From: Lachnospiraceae bacterium UBA2864
GTDB lineage: Bacteria > Bacillota > Clostridia > Lachnospirales > Lachnospiraceae
Assembly: GCA_002350525.1 (NCBI GenBank)
Contig: DEFA01000032.1
Location: 22,370-75,184 of the forward strand
Direction of reading: 5' to 3'
Length of the DNA: 52,815 bases
A program made the translations under genes and the position numbers. Shown in pieces: positions 8,608 through 16,068 of this stretch (the first letter of the stretch is position 1; each line of letters opens with the position of its first letter). The notes beneath the pieces were generated by a model, which saw nothing but the letters and a program-made list of their open reading frames with translations, was not told where the DNA came from and ran no database searches.

Positions 8608-8678
8608 TGGCAGTTCGTCCAATGGTAGGACATGGGACTTTGACTCCCGTAATACGGGTTCGATTCCCGTACTGCATA
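8608..8678 (+). tRNA. tRNA-Gln (TTG), mispaired acceptor end
   Basis: D-arm GTCC/GGAC, T-arm ACGGG-TTCGATT-CCCGT and anticodon loop CTTTGAC (anticodon TTG at 8640-8642) are clear. The first two acceptor positions (T-T and G-A) do not pair. CCA is not encoded. It lies 2 bp after the previous tRNA. Confidence 0.8.
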
Positions 8679-8682
8679 ATAA

Positions 8683-8756
8683 TGCAGAGTAGCTCAGATG
8701 GTCAGAGCAGTTCCTTCATACGGAGAAGGTCATGAGTTCGAATCTCATCTCTGCAA
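8683..8756 (+). tRNA. tRNA-Met (CAT)
   Basis: Acceptor TGCAGAG/CTCTGCA pairs fully and the T-arm is ATGAG-TTCGAAT-CTCAT. The anticodon loop TTCATAC reads CAT at 8717-8719. The anticodon stem has one mismatch and one G-U pair. A CAT anticodon could also serve as tRNA-Ile after lysidine modification; the sequence does not settle this. Confidence 0.85.
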
Positions 8757-8759
8757 TAT

Positions 8760-8832
8760 GAGTGTGTAGCTTAGTTGGTAGAGCAACGGGCCTTTAACCC
8801 GTAGGCCGAGGGTTCAAATCCCTCTACACTCA
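8760..8832 (+). tRNA. tRNA-Lys (TTT), with C at position 33
   Basis: Acceptor GAGTGTG/TACACTC, anticodon stem ACGGG/CCCGT and T-arm GAGGG-TTCAAAT-CCCTC all pair. The loop is CCTTTAA, anticodon TTT at 8793-8795. The nearly invariant U33 is replaced by C (8792), which is unusual and may affect decoding. Confidence 0.8.
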
Positions 8833-8836
8833 CTAA

Positions 8837-8908
8837 TCCCAAGTAGAACAATGGTAGTTCGACTCCCTGTTAAGGAGAAGGTTGTTGGTTCGAGTCCAAC
8901 CACGGGTG
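8837..8908 (+). tRNA. tRNA-Asn (GTT), badly paired acceptor stem
   Basis: D-arm GAAC/GTTC, anticodon loop CTGTTAA (GTT at 8869-8871) and T-arm GTTGG-TTCGAGT-CCAAC are good. The acceptor pair TCCCAAG/CACGGGT has only four of seven matches. The discriminator base G fits tRNA-Asn. It may be a decaying gene or need repair or editing. Confidence 0.7.
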
Positions 8909-8913
8909 TTTAT

Positions 8914-8986
8914 GGATGTGTAACTTAGTTGGTAGAGTAACGGTCTCTTAAATCGTAGGTCGTGGGTTCAAATCCCACTACATCCA
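8914..8986 (+). tRNA. tRNA-Lys (CTT)
   Basis: Acceptor GGATGTG/TACATCC, anticodon stem ACGGT/ATCGT and T-arm GTGGG-TTCAAAT-CCCAC pair. The loop CTCTTAA gives anticodon CTT at 8947-8949. No CCA is encoded. It closely resembles the other tRNA-Lys in this cluster, suggesting duplication. Confidence 0.85.
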
Positions 8987-9018
8987 CTTATGCTGAAAGG
9001 AAGGAGGTAAAACAGAAA

Positions 9019-9249
9019 ATGGTAGAGTATCCGGTCATTGATCTCAGAAGTACAGGCACGAGACTCAATGAACTAAGACGGGAAAGAGGAATCACGGTAG
9101 AAGAGCTGCGCATTTATCTCGGAATGAACAACCCAAACTCCATCTATAGATGGTTCAGGGGAGAAGCACTTCCGACACTTGAGAACATGTATTCATTATC
9201 CGTGATCCTTGATGTTTCAATGAACGATATCATCGGAGGAGCGGTTTAG
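9019..9249 (+). CDS. Small XRE-family HTH regulator
   Basis: The 76-aa product is almost entirely one Cro/CI-type helix-turn-helix: LNELRRERGITVEELRIYLG, then NPNSIYRWFRGEALPTLENM, then a final helix LSVILDVSMNDII. The frame is open further upstream into the last tRNA. I start it at 9019 because AAGGAGGT (9001-9008) sits 10 bases before this ATG. It probably regulates itself or the small ORFs behind it. A terminator follows at 9277. Confidence 0.88.
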   Translation: MVEYPVIDLRSTGTRLNELRRERGITVEELRIYLGMNNPNSIYRWFRGEALPTLENMYSLSVILDVSMNDIIGGAV

Positions 9250-9276
9250 TGGACAATATAATACAGAAACAATGGT

Positions 9277-9314
9277 AGCAGGTCGTATGTCGAAGAGATG
9301 TATGACCTGCTTTT
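9277..9314 (+). terminator. Intrinsic terminator after the XRE gene
   Basis: An 11-bp stem (arms starting at 9277 and ending at 9311, one G-U pair) is followed by TTTTAAATTTT. Confidence 0.75.
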
Positions 9315-9328
9315 AAATTTTGTGAAAC

Positions 9329-9342
9329 CACTATATATAGTG
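9329..9342. promoter_or_regulatory. 14-bp perfect palindrome, possible operator
   Basis: CACTATATATAGTG is a perfect inverted repeat in the intergenic space between the XRE gene and the small membrane-protein ORF. Its size and symmetry fit a dimeric HTH operator. Binding is only inferred. Confidence 0.35.
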
Positions 9343-9441
9343 ACTGCTCAGGCTATACATACAAGGGTAGAAAAGGGGACAGCTCTAATAGGATAATTGA
9401 TATAAAGAAATAAAGATGCATTTACGGAAGGAGGTTTCAGT

Positions 9442-9594
9442 ATGTTTACACTTATTTATCTCGTTTTTAAACTTGGAATGATCATAGTATTACTACCATT
9501 TATTTTTCTTGGGTGGATGATAAAACTGTTTATGGGGATTTTCGGATGGCTGTTCATTGGACTGGGACTATTCCTGGATGATGGAAGGTACTAA
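9442..9594 (+). CDS. Small hydrophobic membrane protein (50 aa)
   Basis: The ATG follows GGAAGGAGG with good spacing. The product is nearly all hydrophobic, with two likely membrane helices (LGMIIVLLPFIFLGWM and LFMGIFGWLFIGLGLFL), and ends DDGRY. The function is not recognisable. It heads a run of three tiny ORFs. Confidence 0.65.
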   Translation: MFTLIYLVFKLGMIIVLLPFIFLGWMIKLFMGIFGWLFIGLGLFLDDGRY

Positions 9595-9611
9595 TGAGGG
9601 GGATGATACAT

Positions 9612-9722
9612 ATGTTGGAGCGGATACTGTTCTGGATTCGAAAAAAGAAAACATGTAAATGTTGCTGTTTAACATGCAGGCACTATAAGCAGTGCAGGAC
9701 TGAGCCGGCTGGAGATTTGTAG
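9612..9722 (+). CDS. Tiny Cys-rich protein (36 aa)
   Basis: The ORF starts 17 bp after the small membrane protein, behind GAGGGGG. An upstream in-frame ATG at 9603 is possible. A basic N-terminus leads to the cluster KTCKCCCLTCRHYKQC, with six cysteines in 14 residues plus a histidine, which suggests metal binding. No family is recognised and its reality is uncertain because of its size. Confidence 0.5.
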   Translation: MLERILFWIRKKKTCKCCCLTCRHYKQCRTEPAGDL

Positions 9723-9751
9723 TTATTCAAGTAAATGGGAGGATTTGGCGT

Positions 9752-9910
9752 ATGAATAAATATAATTCTTTTGAAGAGATATTAGAACTTGCAGATGAAG
9801 GTGATGATATCGCAATGATTGATGCTATTCAGGAAATAGTATGGTCTGAGCATTATATAGTTCCAAAGACTTCTGAAATGCATACGAGATTAAGGAAAAT
9901 CTTGCCATAA
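9752..9910 (+). CDS. Small acidic protein (52 aa), unknown
   Basis: An ATG behind GGGAGGA opens a 52-aa ORF beginning MNKYNSFEEILELADEGDD, predicted mostly helical. It lies in the same orientation just before the Cys-cluster/radical SAM pair. No function is recognised. Confidence 0.5.
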   Translation: MNKYNSFEEILELADEGDDIAMIDAIQEIVWSEHYIVPKTSEMHTRLRKILP

Positions 9911-9972
9911 TATGATTTACGAAATCTTGAGTAAACGGTTTGATCACATTAAAGATGAGGAGGTGTAATCAA

Positions 9973-10965
9973 ATGAAAATAATCATCACAGATTCAGGTT
10001 TGATATGGAATGAACGTAATCCTTATTTAAAAAAATATAAGGATGTTGTTCTAGTTGTATGCCTTAATGGGAAGAAAGTTACAGATGAGTATGAGTGTTT
10101 TATATCTCCATATAAAAGGTCTATGAATGCAGACAAGTATGGAGTCGCAGATCAGCGTCTTATAGCATTAGCTTCGGTTGCTCAAGAACTCAATAATATG
10201 CTCAGTTACCATGATGACATAGTTATACTTGCGGATTGTGAACCAAGATCACTGTACCCTTATTTTGTACTCAAAGATATTTTTGAATATAACAATCTTC
10301 ATCTCGTTACAACATCGCCTCTGTTTTTTGAAGATATAAATATAATAAAGGGACATCGCAGTATGCTGGAGGATTTATCAAAACTGGATTCGCTCTTATA
10401 TTATGATATCAATAAAGAGCTTACTGAAAATCCAAAAGAAACAAAGATGGATGAATTTGTCGGGATGATTACAGATAAAATGGGTGAACTGCTTCCGCAT
10501 ATACTGAATGAGATTAATAGAATGCATGATTTTCCAAGTTTCTTTGATTTTAATTCCTTGTCGTATATTCCACTGGAAAAAGGTTACGATACATTGATCA
10601 AAAAGAAAATTAAGAAATCAACCGAGTTGGATTTCAAACTTATGAAAGAGTATTGTACATTGGGACTTATCATGCCTCCGTTATATCCGGATAATGATGA
10701 ATATACAAAAAAAGAAGTAGAACGCCCGGTTGCTCGTATCGATGGAAAAAGAGTGTGTAATATTCTAAGACGGCAACGAATCAAACTGGCTGAGGCTAAT
10801 AATATACCATTTGAAAGCGAAGCATGCCCATCTATCGGGCCTTGTGCGGGAACTTGTGAGAAGTGTGACAGAGAAAGTAAATATTTGAGAAAAGCAATGA
10901 ACAAAATACCGGAAGATAAAAGAGTTTATCCTCAGTTTAATCCTATAGAGGAGGTGACATTATGA
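9973..10965 (+). CDS. Cys-cluster protein paired with a radical SAM enzyme
   Basis: I do not recognise this 330-aa family. The start at 9973 is chosen because AGGAGGT (9958-9964) precedes it; an upstream ATG at 9940 has no such site. The N-terminal half has alternating hydrophobic strands (DVVLVVCLNG, IVILADCEP), suggesting an alpha/beta fold. The C-terminus carries CPSIGPCAGTCEKC, cysteines 285, 291, 295 and 298, a likely iron-sulfur or zinc site. Its stop codon overlaps the radical SAM start (ATGA), so the two are made together. It may be the substrate, scaffold or electron partner of that enzyme. Confidence 0.8.
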   Translation: MKIIITDSGLIWNERNPYLKKYKDVVLVVCLNGKKVTDEYECFISPYKRSMNADKYGVADQRLIALASVAQELNNMLSYHDDIVILADCEPRSLYPYFVLKDIFEYNNLHLVTTSPLFFEDINIIKGHRSMLEDLSKLDSLLYYDINKELTENPKETKMDEFVGMITDKMGELLPHILNEINRMHDFPSFFDFNSLSYIPLEKGYDTLIKKKIKKSTELDFKLMKEYCTLGLIMPPLYPDNDEYTKKEVERPVARIDGKRVCNILRRQRIKLAEANNIPFESEACPSIGPCAGTCEKCDRESKYLRKAMNKIPEDKRVYPQFNPIEEVTL

Positions 10966-11612
10966 TTGGTGATATTATGACTGTGTCAAGACTCAGAATG
11001 GGTACGGACGGAAAAGGAGTAACAACACTTGTGACCTTTTATGATTGTCCACTTAAGTGTAAATACTGTATTAATGATTTTTGCCATGGAACTGGTTTTA
11101 TTTTTGATGAACCTCCAAGATTTGCATATACACCGCAGGAACTTGTGAAGGTACTAAGAAAAGATGAGTTGTATTATCTAATGTCAGGCGGAGGAGTGAC
11201 ATTCGGAGGAGGTGAACCGCTACTACAATCTGCTTTTATTCATGAAGTTTGCCAGCTTGCAGATCCAAAGTGGAATATGAGAATAGAAACATCACTCAAT
11301 GTTCCGTGGAGAAATGTTGAGCCTCTTATAAACGATATTGACGAATGGATTATTGATATTAAAGATATTAATGATGATATTTATTATAAATACACAGGTA
11401 TGAGCAATGATCAAGTTATTGATAATATATTCATGTTAGCTGATTGTATAGATAAATCAAGGTTTCATATAAGAATTCCAAGAATTCCGGAATTTAATAA
11501 GAAAAAGGATGTGGATGAATCTGTGAAATGGATTAAGGAGCTTCTGGAGGTTGAACCAGAGGTGTTTGATTATATAAAAACTGCCGAGATAAATCGAGAT
11601 CCAGTTGATTGA
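10962..11612 (+). CDS. Radical SAM protein, activase-like
   Basis: The 216-aa protein has the radical SAM cluster motif in YDCPLKCKYCIN (C-x3-C-x2-C), which binds the 4Fe-4S cluster that cleaves S-adenosylmethionine. It also has the GGGVTFGGGEPLLQ segment for SAM binding. This spacing and the sequence around it resemble glycyl-radical-enzyme activases (PflA/NrdG type). It is shorter than PflA (about 246 aa), and no glycyl radical enzyme lies nearby. It overlaps the upstream Cys-cluster gene by 4 bp and has its own AGGAGGTG site. The substrate is unknown. Confidence 0.85.
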   Translation: MIGDIMTVSRLRMGTDGKGVTTLVTFYDCPLKCKYCINDFCHGTGFIFDEPPRFAYTPQELVKVLRKDELYYLMSGGGVTFGGGEPLLQSAFIHEVCQLADPKWNMRIETSLNVPWRNVEPLINDIDEWIIDIKDINDDIYYKYTGMSNDQVIDNIFMLADCIDKSRFHIRIPRIPEFNKKKDVDESVKWIKELLEVEPEVFDYIKTAEINRDPVD

Positions 11613-11783
11613 TGCCGGATGATATGTATCACAAGTGTTGTGATTCCTTAGATTTTAAGACTGATAGTAAAAGATATTTCGGCCAGGTGAGCGATATATA
11701 ACTTAAATCAAGGATTGTACGATTTATGTAAACTAGAAATGCTGCATTTCCTAGCATTTTCTGGTGTCTCAATAAGCTATTCA

Positions 11784-11792
11784 TGGTATAAT
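11784..11792 (+). promoter_or_regulatory. Extended -10 promoter upstream of the EEP gene
   Basis: TGGTATAAT is a consensus extended -10 element (TGN + TATAAT), 115 bp upstream of the EEP start codon in a 294-bp gene-free stretch. No good -35 is seen, which extended -10 promoters tolerate. The same stretch holds an imperfect hairpin at 11733-11754. Confidence 0.55.
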
Positions 11793-11906
11793 AAAAACAT
11801 CCGTTAGCCCAATATTTATGCGGGAAGAGATAGATTATTTAAATTATGTTTGGTTGCGTATAGCTTGTACTTATTCAAGGTGTTTTGCTCATATGGAGGG
11901 GAGTAT

Positions 11907-12938
11907 ATGAGTTATAAAATAGGTTCTTTTAATATGCGTAATATCGGAACAACTGCATTAAGTGAAAAGAATGAGCGTGATCTTCAACTTATTGCAAATA
12001 TAATTAGAAAAGAAGAGTTTGATGTAGTAGCGTTGCAGGAGGTTTTAAGTGAAGGTAAAGCATTTGAATCTCCGGACTATGCTAAGAAATCTATCTTGAT
12101 GGAACTGGGAAATGACTGGGAATTTGAATGGGCTGCAGCTGATTCAAATGCTGAATCATCTGATAGCCGAGGTGAAGGATACGCATTTTTGTGGAATAAG
12201 AAAAGATTGAGGCTTTCATCAATTAGTATTCCAGGAAAAGGAGAAAGAGTTTTTTATCCTAGAATGTGTAATCTAAATAAGAAAGACTTAATAAGAAGAC
12301 CTTATTATGCCAGATTTACACCTACGAAAACTCAGGAAGGTGGTCCGTGGATAGAACTTAGACTTTTGTGCGTTCATACATCTTTTGGAAATGATGATTC
12401 AAATGCAAGGGAACGTAGAGATAATGAACTAGATATACTTCTCACAGATATATATCCGCAGATATCAGATAGAAGATATGGCGATTATGGAAATGGGATG
12501 CCTTCATATACGATATTGATGGGAGATTACAATGTACAGCTCTATAGATCCTGGAAAGAAGAAATGCGCCAATCTCAGAATGCTCAAAGGCGTTTAGAAG
12601 GTAAATCACCTATACCTAAACCTGCATATCTGAAAGCGGATAAAGATGATATAGTTGAAGCTGTAGAATGGGATCATAAAAGAATAAAGACTGTACAATA
12701 TGAACCCACTACTCTTAAGTCTATATATGATAATAAAGAAGATGATAGCATGAGCAGGGGATATGTTCATGACTATGATCATTTTTCATATGAAGAAGCA
12801 CAGTTCGAAGGGGTGCATATAAATGCTAAAAGAATTGATGCAGTTAGAAAGTATTGTGGTGATGATTTTGAAGCTTATCATAAAAAAGTTTCAGATCATA
12901 TTCCAATAATGATGGAATTGACGTTTGAAGTTGAATAA
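11907..12938 (+). CDS. Endonuclease/exonuclease/phosphatase (DNase I-fold) protein
   Basis: The 343-aa protein belongs to the metal-dependent EEP superfamily, which hydrolyses phosphodiester or phosphomonoester bonds. Visible motifs are IGSFNMRNIG near the start, VVALQEVLSEG (metal-binding Glu), LCVHTSFGNDD, LMGDYNVQL and the final SDHIPIMMEL with the catalytic His. The ATG at 11907 follows GGAGGGGA; the frame is open upstream but without a site. No signal peptide is seen, so it is cytoplasmic. A 6-18 bp gap separates it from the 867-871-aa protein, which suggests one operon. A nuclease role in defence is possible but inferred. Confidence 0.88.
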   Translation: MSYKIGSFNMRNIGTTALSEKNERDLQLIANIIRKEEFDVVALQEVLSEGKAFESPDYAKKSILMELGNDWEFEWAAADSNAESSDSRGEGYAFLWNKKRLRLSSISIPGKGERVFYPRMCNLNKKDLIRRPYYARFTPTKTQEGGPWIELRLLCVHTSFGNDDSNARERRDNELDILLTDIYPQISDRRYGDYGNGMPSYTILMGDYNVQLYRSWKEEMRQSQNAQRRLEGKSPIPKPAYLKADKDDIVEAVEWDHKRIKTVQYEPTTLKSIYDNKEDDSMSRGYVHDYDHFSYEEAQFEGVHINAKRIDAVRKYCGDDFEAYHKKVSDHIPIMMELTFEVE

Positions 12939-12956
12939 TAAAATGTGGGGCGACAA

Positions 12957-15560
12957 ATGGATAGAGGAGAAGAGTTATCAGTTTTTACAGATGCAATAAA
13001 AAATGCTATTAAACCGATAAAAGAACATTTTACCGAGGATGAAAAGAAGAGAGCTGCATATGCTCTCAATCTTTGCATGGTTTCTGTATCTCAGATTATC
13101 GACTATAACGATGTTTATATACTTGAGCAGGAATATGAGGCTATTTTGAATAACCTTAATCTAGAGATGTTTCCAAAGGACGAAGCGCTGCTTTCTATAT
13201 TGAAACAACTTCTTGATACCATTACTTTCTTCAGGATTCAGGAAGGTGATAAGGAAATGATCGAAAAAGAATACCAGCATAAAATGAAGAATGCTATATG
13301 GAATGCTGTGCCTAATTTCGGACTTATAGTATCAGGTGGGTCTGCTGTTAATCTCGCTGTTTCTTTGGCTTCTCAAGTTGGTATAGGATATATGAATTAT
13401 CGTAGAGCCAAGAGCGAGAATAAGCTGGACTATGATAAGCAACAGTGGCAGCTTCGCAGAACAGCAATTGATCAATTTAATGGTTTAAGAAGAGAATTGT
13501 TTGATACTGCTTGGAGATTGGCTGATAGATATGAGTTTCCGGATTACTACAGGCTGACAGAAAGACAGATAAAACAATATAACGATATATTAATGGACTC
13601 TGATGATATAAAAAGATACGAGCGTCTTACAACTATCAAGGATACATTTAAAGCATATCCTCCATTCTGGTATAACTACGGAAATACAGCAAATAGTATT
13701 TCCAGAAATCCCGCTTTAAAACTTTCAGATGAAACAAGAGAATACTATAAGAATGAGGCATTGTTACATTTTGATTCATATTGGGAAAATAATAAATTTG
13801 CACTTTTGAGAGAAGATCACATGTCTTCAGCGTGTGCTCTCGAGCAGATTGATTTACTAGATGTTGAAAATGACAGAGCAAAGATAGAAGAATTGATTGA
13901 TAAAGCTATCAGTTTTTCAGGAAATGCAAATGATATCTTGCAGCTTTGTTCTATGGCATATATGCGGATAGGGCAGACTGAAAAAGCTGCTAATATTTTC
14001 AGAATTCTGGTTAATGAAGATTATAATAAGATAGTTAATGCTCAGCTGCTTAGTGGATTATATGTTAATAAGCTTTTAGCTGGAGACGATGTGGCTGTGA
14101 GAAGTAAATATGAACTTCTTACAACACGAGTGAATCCAATCTATCTTTATAGAATGCCTAGATTAGGAGATTATGTTTCGGCTGATGAACTGGAGAAAGA
14201 GTTTAATGAAACTCAGGAAGAACTGTTAGTCTCTAAGTTTAATGCAGTGATAGATTGCTTTGTAGATAAGTGCAGCATAGCATTAGCGAAAACTATTCCA
14301 GGAGCAGATATCAAAGAAGAGTATCCGGATTATTATTTCTCCGAAGAAAGCTTTGATATACGTAAAAATGATCTTTGGGAATTGTTCTTATCAAAACATA
14401 AGCAAAAAGATAAACGCAACTTCTGTAAATTGCTGAAGGATTCTGATTATGTAGAAAATTATTTCCGCATTATGAATCGAATTTTTAATGACATTATGGA
14501 GCTTAATTGCATTAAAGATAGAAGAATACTTCAGGAAAAAATAAGTAATACAATATCTTCTAATGCTCCAATGCTTAACACTATATCAGGCTTAATAGAT
14601 AGTGAGTCTATAACAATTGAAAGCCTCAATTGGCTTTTAAACTTTTCATCACTAAGATTTTATGATGAATTTATAAGTGAACTAAAGAATCAAATCTATC
14701 AGACAATCTCTGAAATGAAAGATATGATACGTTATTCAGAGGCTGATAGTAAATTGAGAGATTTCTGTGTAAATCATGATATTCCGGAACCGGATATATT
14801 AATAAATATTGGAACTGATGCAAAGTCGGAAGATGGAATTATCAATAAATACTTTGACCTTCAGCTTCTGGATACCACAAAAGAGGCTCGTGAGAAGGAA
14901 AGACAAAAGTATAATAAAGTAGAGGAAATAATCAGAAATTACAGCAAACGTATAGAAGAATTTACTGAAGGATCAGAAATATATTTCCATGATTCGTTGG
15001 AGTATAATAAATACTTTGAAAACAGTAAACTGAAAAATCATAAAGAAATTCTTCAGAAAGCAATTGCCATATATAACGATAGGTCTAAAGATAATGCTGA
15101 TGTGCTTTTTACAGTTGATAGCGTGGTTCCAATTATCAAAAATAGTGTTAAAGCTCCTATAACTTATAAGAAGCTTATTGAAGATGAAAACAATAAAGAT
15201 AAGACTTCATGTCCGGTGGTGAATGGCCCGGAGGTTAACGGTCCGGTAGTTAACGGTCAAGTAGTAAATGGCCCGGTAGTGAATGGTCCAGTGGTGAATG
15301 GCGCTGTTATATCCGATTCGACAGAACAGTTGTCAGCTTCGAATAATCAGCAGAATACATCTTCTACTTCAGGTGTTGATGATAATCAGGACGGAAAGCC
15401 ATTTGGGATTAAATCACTTTTGAAAGCTGGAATTAAACTTTCATCTCCGGTAGTTTCACTTATTTCCAATGTTATGGATGTCCATGATGTTAAGGAAATA
15501 GAGAGTTTAATAGAAGTTTTAAAACCTATGTTTGAAGAAATTTGTTCTGTAGAATTTTAA
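12957..15560 (+). CDS. Large helical protein of unknown function with VVNGP repeat
   Basis: The 867-aa protein is not recognised. Start 12957 has GGGG six bases upstream; a GTG at 12945 is an alternative. Features seen: a hydrophobic glycine-rich segment near residues 118-145 (LIVSGGSAVNLAVSLASQ), a segment beginning WQLRRTAIDQFNGLRRELFD, and a TPR-like helical stretch (DILQLCSMAYMRIGQTEKAANI). A linker with six tandem five-residue repeats (PVVNG-like, bases 15213-15302) is followed by a short amphipathic tail with hydrophobic SPVVSLISNVM. It follows the EEP gene closely and precedes a membrane/coiled-coil gene. The hydrophobic parts suggest membrane contact, so a sensor or effector role is possible. 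Confidence 0.75.
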   Translation: MDRGEELSVFTDAIKNAIKPIKEHFTEDEKKRAAYALNLCMVSVSQIIDYNDVYILEQEYEAILNNLNLEMFPKDEALLSILKQLLDTITFFRIQEGDKEMIEKEYQHKMKNAIWNAVPNFGLIVSGGSAVNLAVSLASQVGIGYMNYRRAKSENKLDYDKQQWQLRRTAIDQFNGLRRELFDTAWRLADRYEFPDYYRLTERQIKQYNDILMDSDDIKRYERLTTIKDTFKAYPPFWYNYGNTANSISRNPALKLSDETREYYKNEALLHFDSYWENNKFALLREDHMSSACALEQIDLLDVENDRAKIEELIDKAISFSGNANDILQLCSMAYMRIGQTEKAANIFRILVNEDYNKIVNAQLLSGLYVNKLLAGDDVAVRSKYELLTTRVNPIYLYRMPRLGDYVSADELEKEFNETQEELLVSKFNAVIDCFVDKCSIALAKTIPGADIKEEYPDYYFSEESFDIRKNDLWELFLSKHKQKDKRNFCKLLKDSDYVENYFRIMNRIFNDIMELNCIKDRRILQEKISNTISSNAPMLNTISGLIDSESITIESLNWLLNFSSLRFYDEFISELKNQIYQTISEMKDMIRYSEADSKLRDFCVNHDIPEPDILINIGTDAKSEDGIINKYFDLQLLDTTKEAREKERQKYNKVEEIIRNYSKRIEEFTEGSEIYFHDSLEYNKYFENSKLKNHKEILQKAIAIYNDRSKDNADVLFTVDSVVPIIKNSVKAPITYKKLIEDENNKDKTSCPVVNGPEVNGPVVNGQVVNGPVVNGPVVNGAVISDSTEQLSASNNQQNTSSTSGVDDNQDGKPFGIKSLLKAGIKLSSPVVSLISNVMDVHDVKEIESLIEVLKPMFEEICSVEF
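15213..15302 (+). repeat. Six tandem 15-bp repeats in the coding sequence
   Basis: Six in-frame units encode PVVNG, PEVNG, PVVNG, QVVNG, PVVNG, PVVNG. Units vary at third positions, so the array is not freshly expanded. It forms a flexible linker before the C-terminal tail of the host protein. Confidence 0.9.
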
Positions 15561-15607
15561 TATGGGAGTTTAGACTAAGAATTTATTGATTCAAGAAAGG
15601 TGAGGAT

Positions 15608-15889
15608 ATGGAAACATTCAGAGATATGATAATGCAGTATAGAGATGTTCAAAATGTGCTTATATTTTTAGCTGCTGTAGGAGCATTAGCTATTTTATTT
15701 CTTATCGTTAAAATTATATGGATGATCTGCTCTGGTAGTTTAAAGCTTGAAGCTACTCTTACTGATAAGAGACAGGATAAGAAGATAAAAGAACAAGAAA
15801 GAGAAATCGAACGCCTTACTACGGAGATTGAAAAAATGCAAGGATTTGCAAAAGAAATGGATGAAATAAAAGAAAAAATAGGACGTTAA
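15608..15889 (+). CDS. Single-pass membrane protein with coiled coil
   Basis: The 93-aa protein has one strong transmembrane helix (NVLIFLAAVGALAILFLIV, residues ~17-40). A charged coiled coil follows to the C-terminus (KKIKEQEREIERLTTEIEK). The ATG follows AAAGGTGAGG. It lies 47 bp after the large helical protein on the same strand and could be its membrane partner. No family name is recognised. Confidence 0.75.
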   Translation: METFRDMIMQYRDVQNVLIFLAAVGALAILFLIVKIIWMICSGSLKLEATLTDKRQDKKIKEQEREIERLTTEIEKMQGFAKEMDEIKEKIGR

Positions 15890-16068
15890 GAAGGTAAGAT
15901 TTTCCATGGCTATAATCCGAAGATTATTTATATATTTGTAAATTACAAGAGGTGATTCTTTGCTTATTTATTTAGATGAGAAACAGATAAAAAGAATTAT
16001 ATATTGATTTTTTTAGATATCGATGATCTATCGTTAATATAATTAACATAGGAATAACAGGAGAATTC

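Noticed and set aside
8962..9018. Upstream extension of the XRE regulator into the last tRNA
   Set aside because: The extension overlaps tRNA-Lys, while ATG 9019 has AAGGAGGT at proper distance.
15213..15302. Short regular repeats that could suggest a CRISPR-like array
   Set aside because: Units are 15 bp, contiguous, in frame and without spacers, and they lie inside a long open gene.
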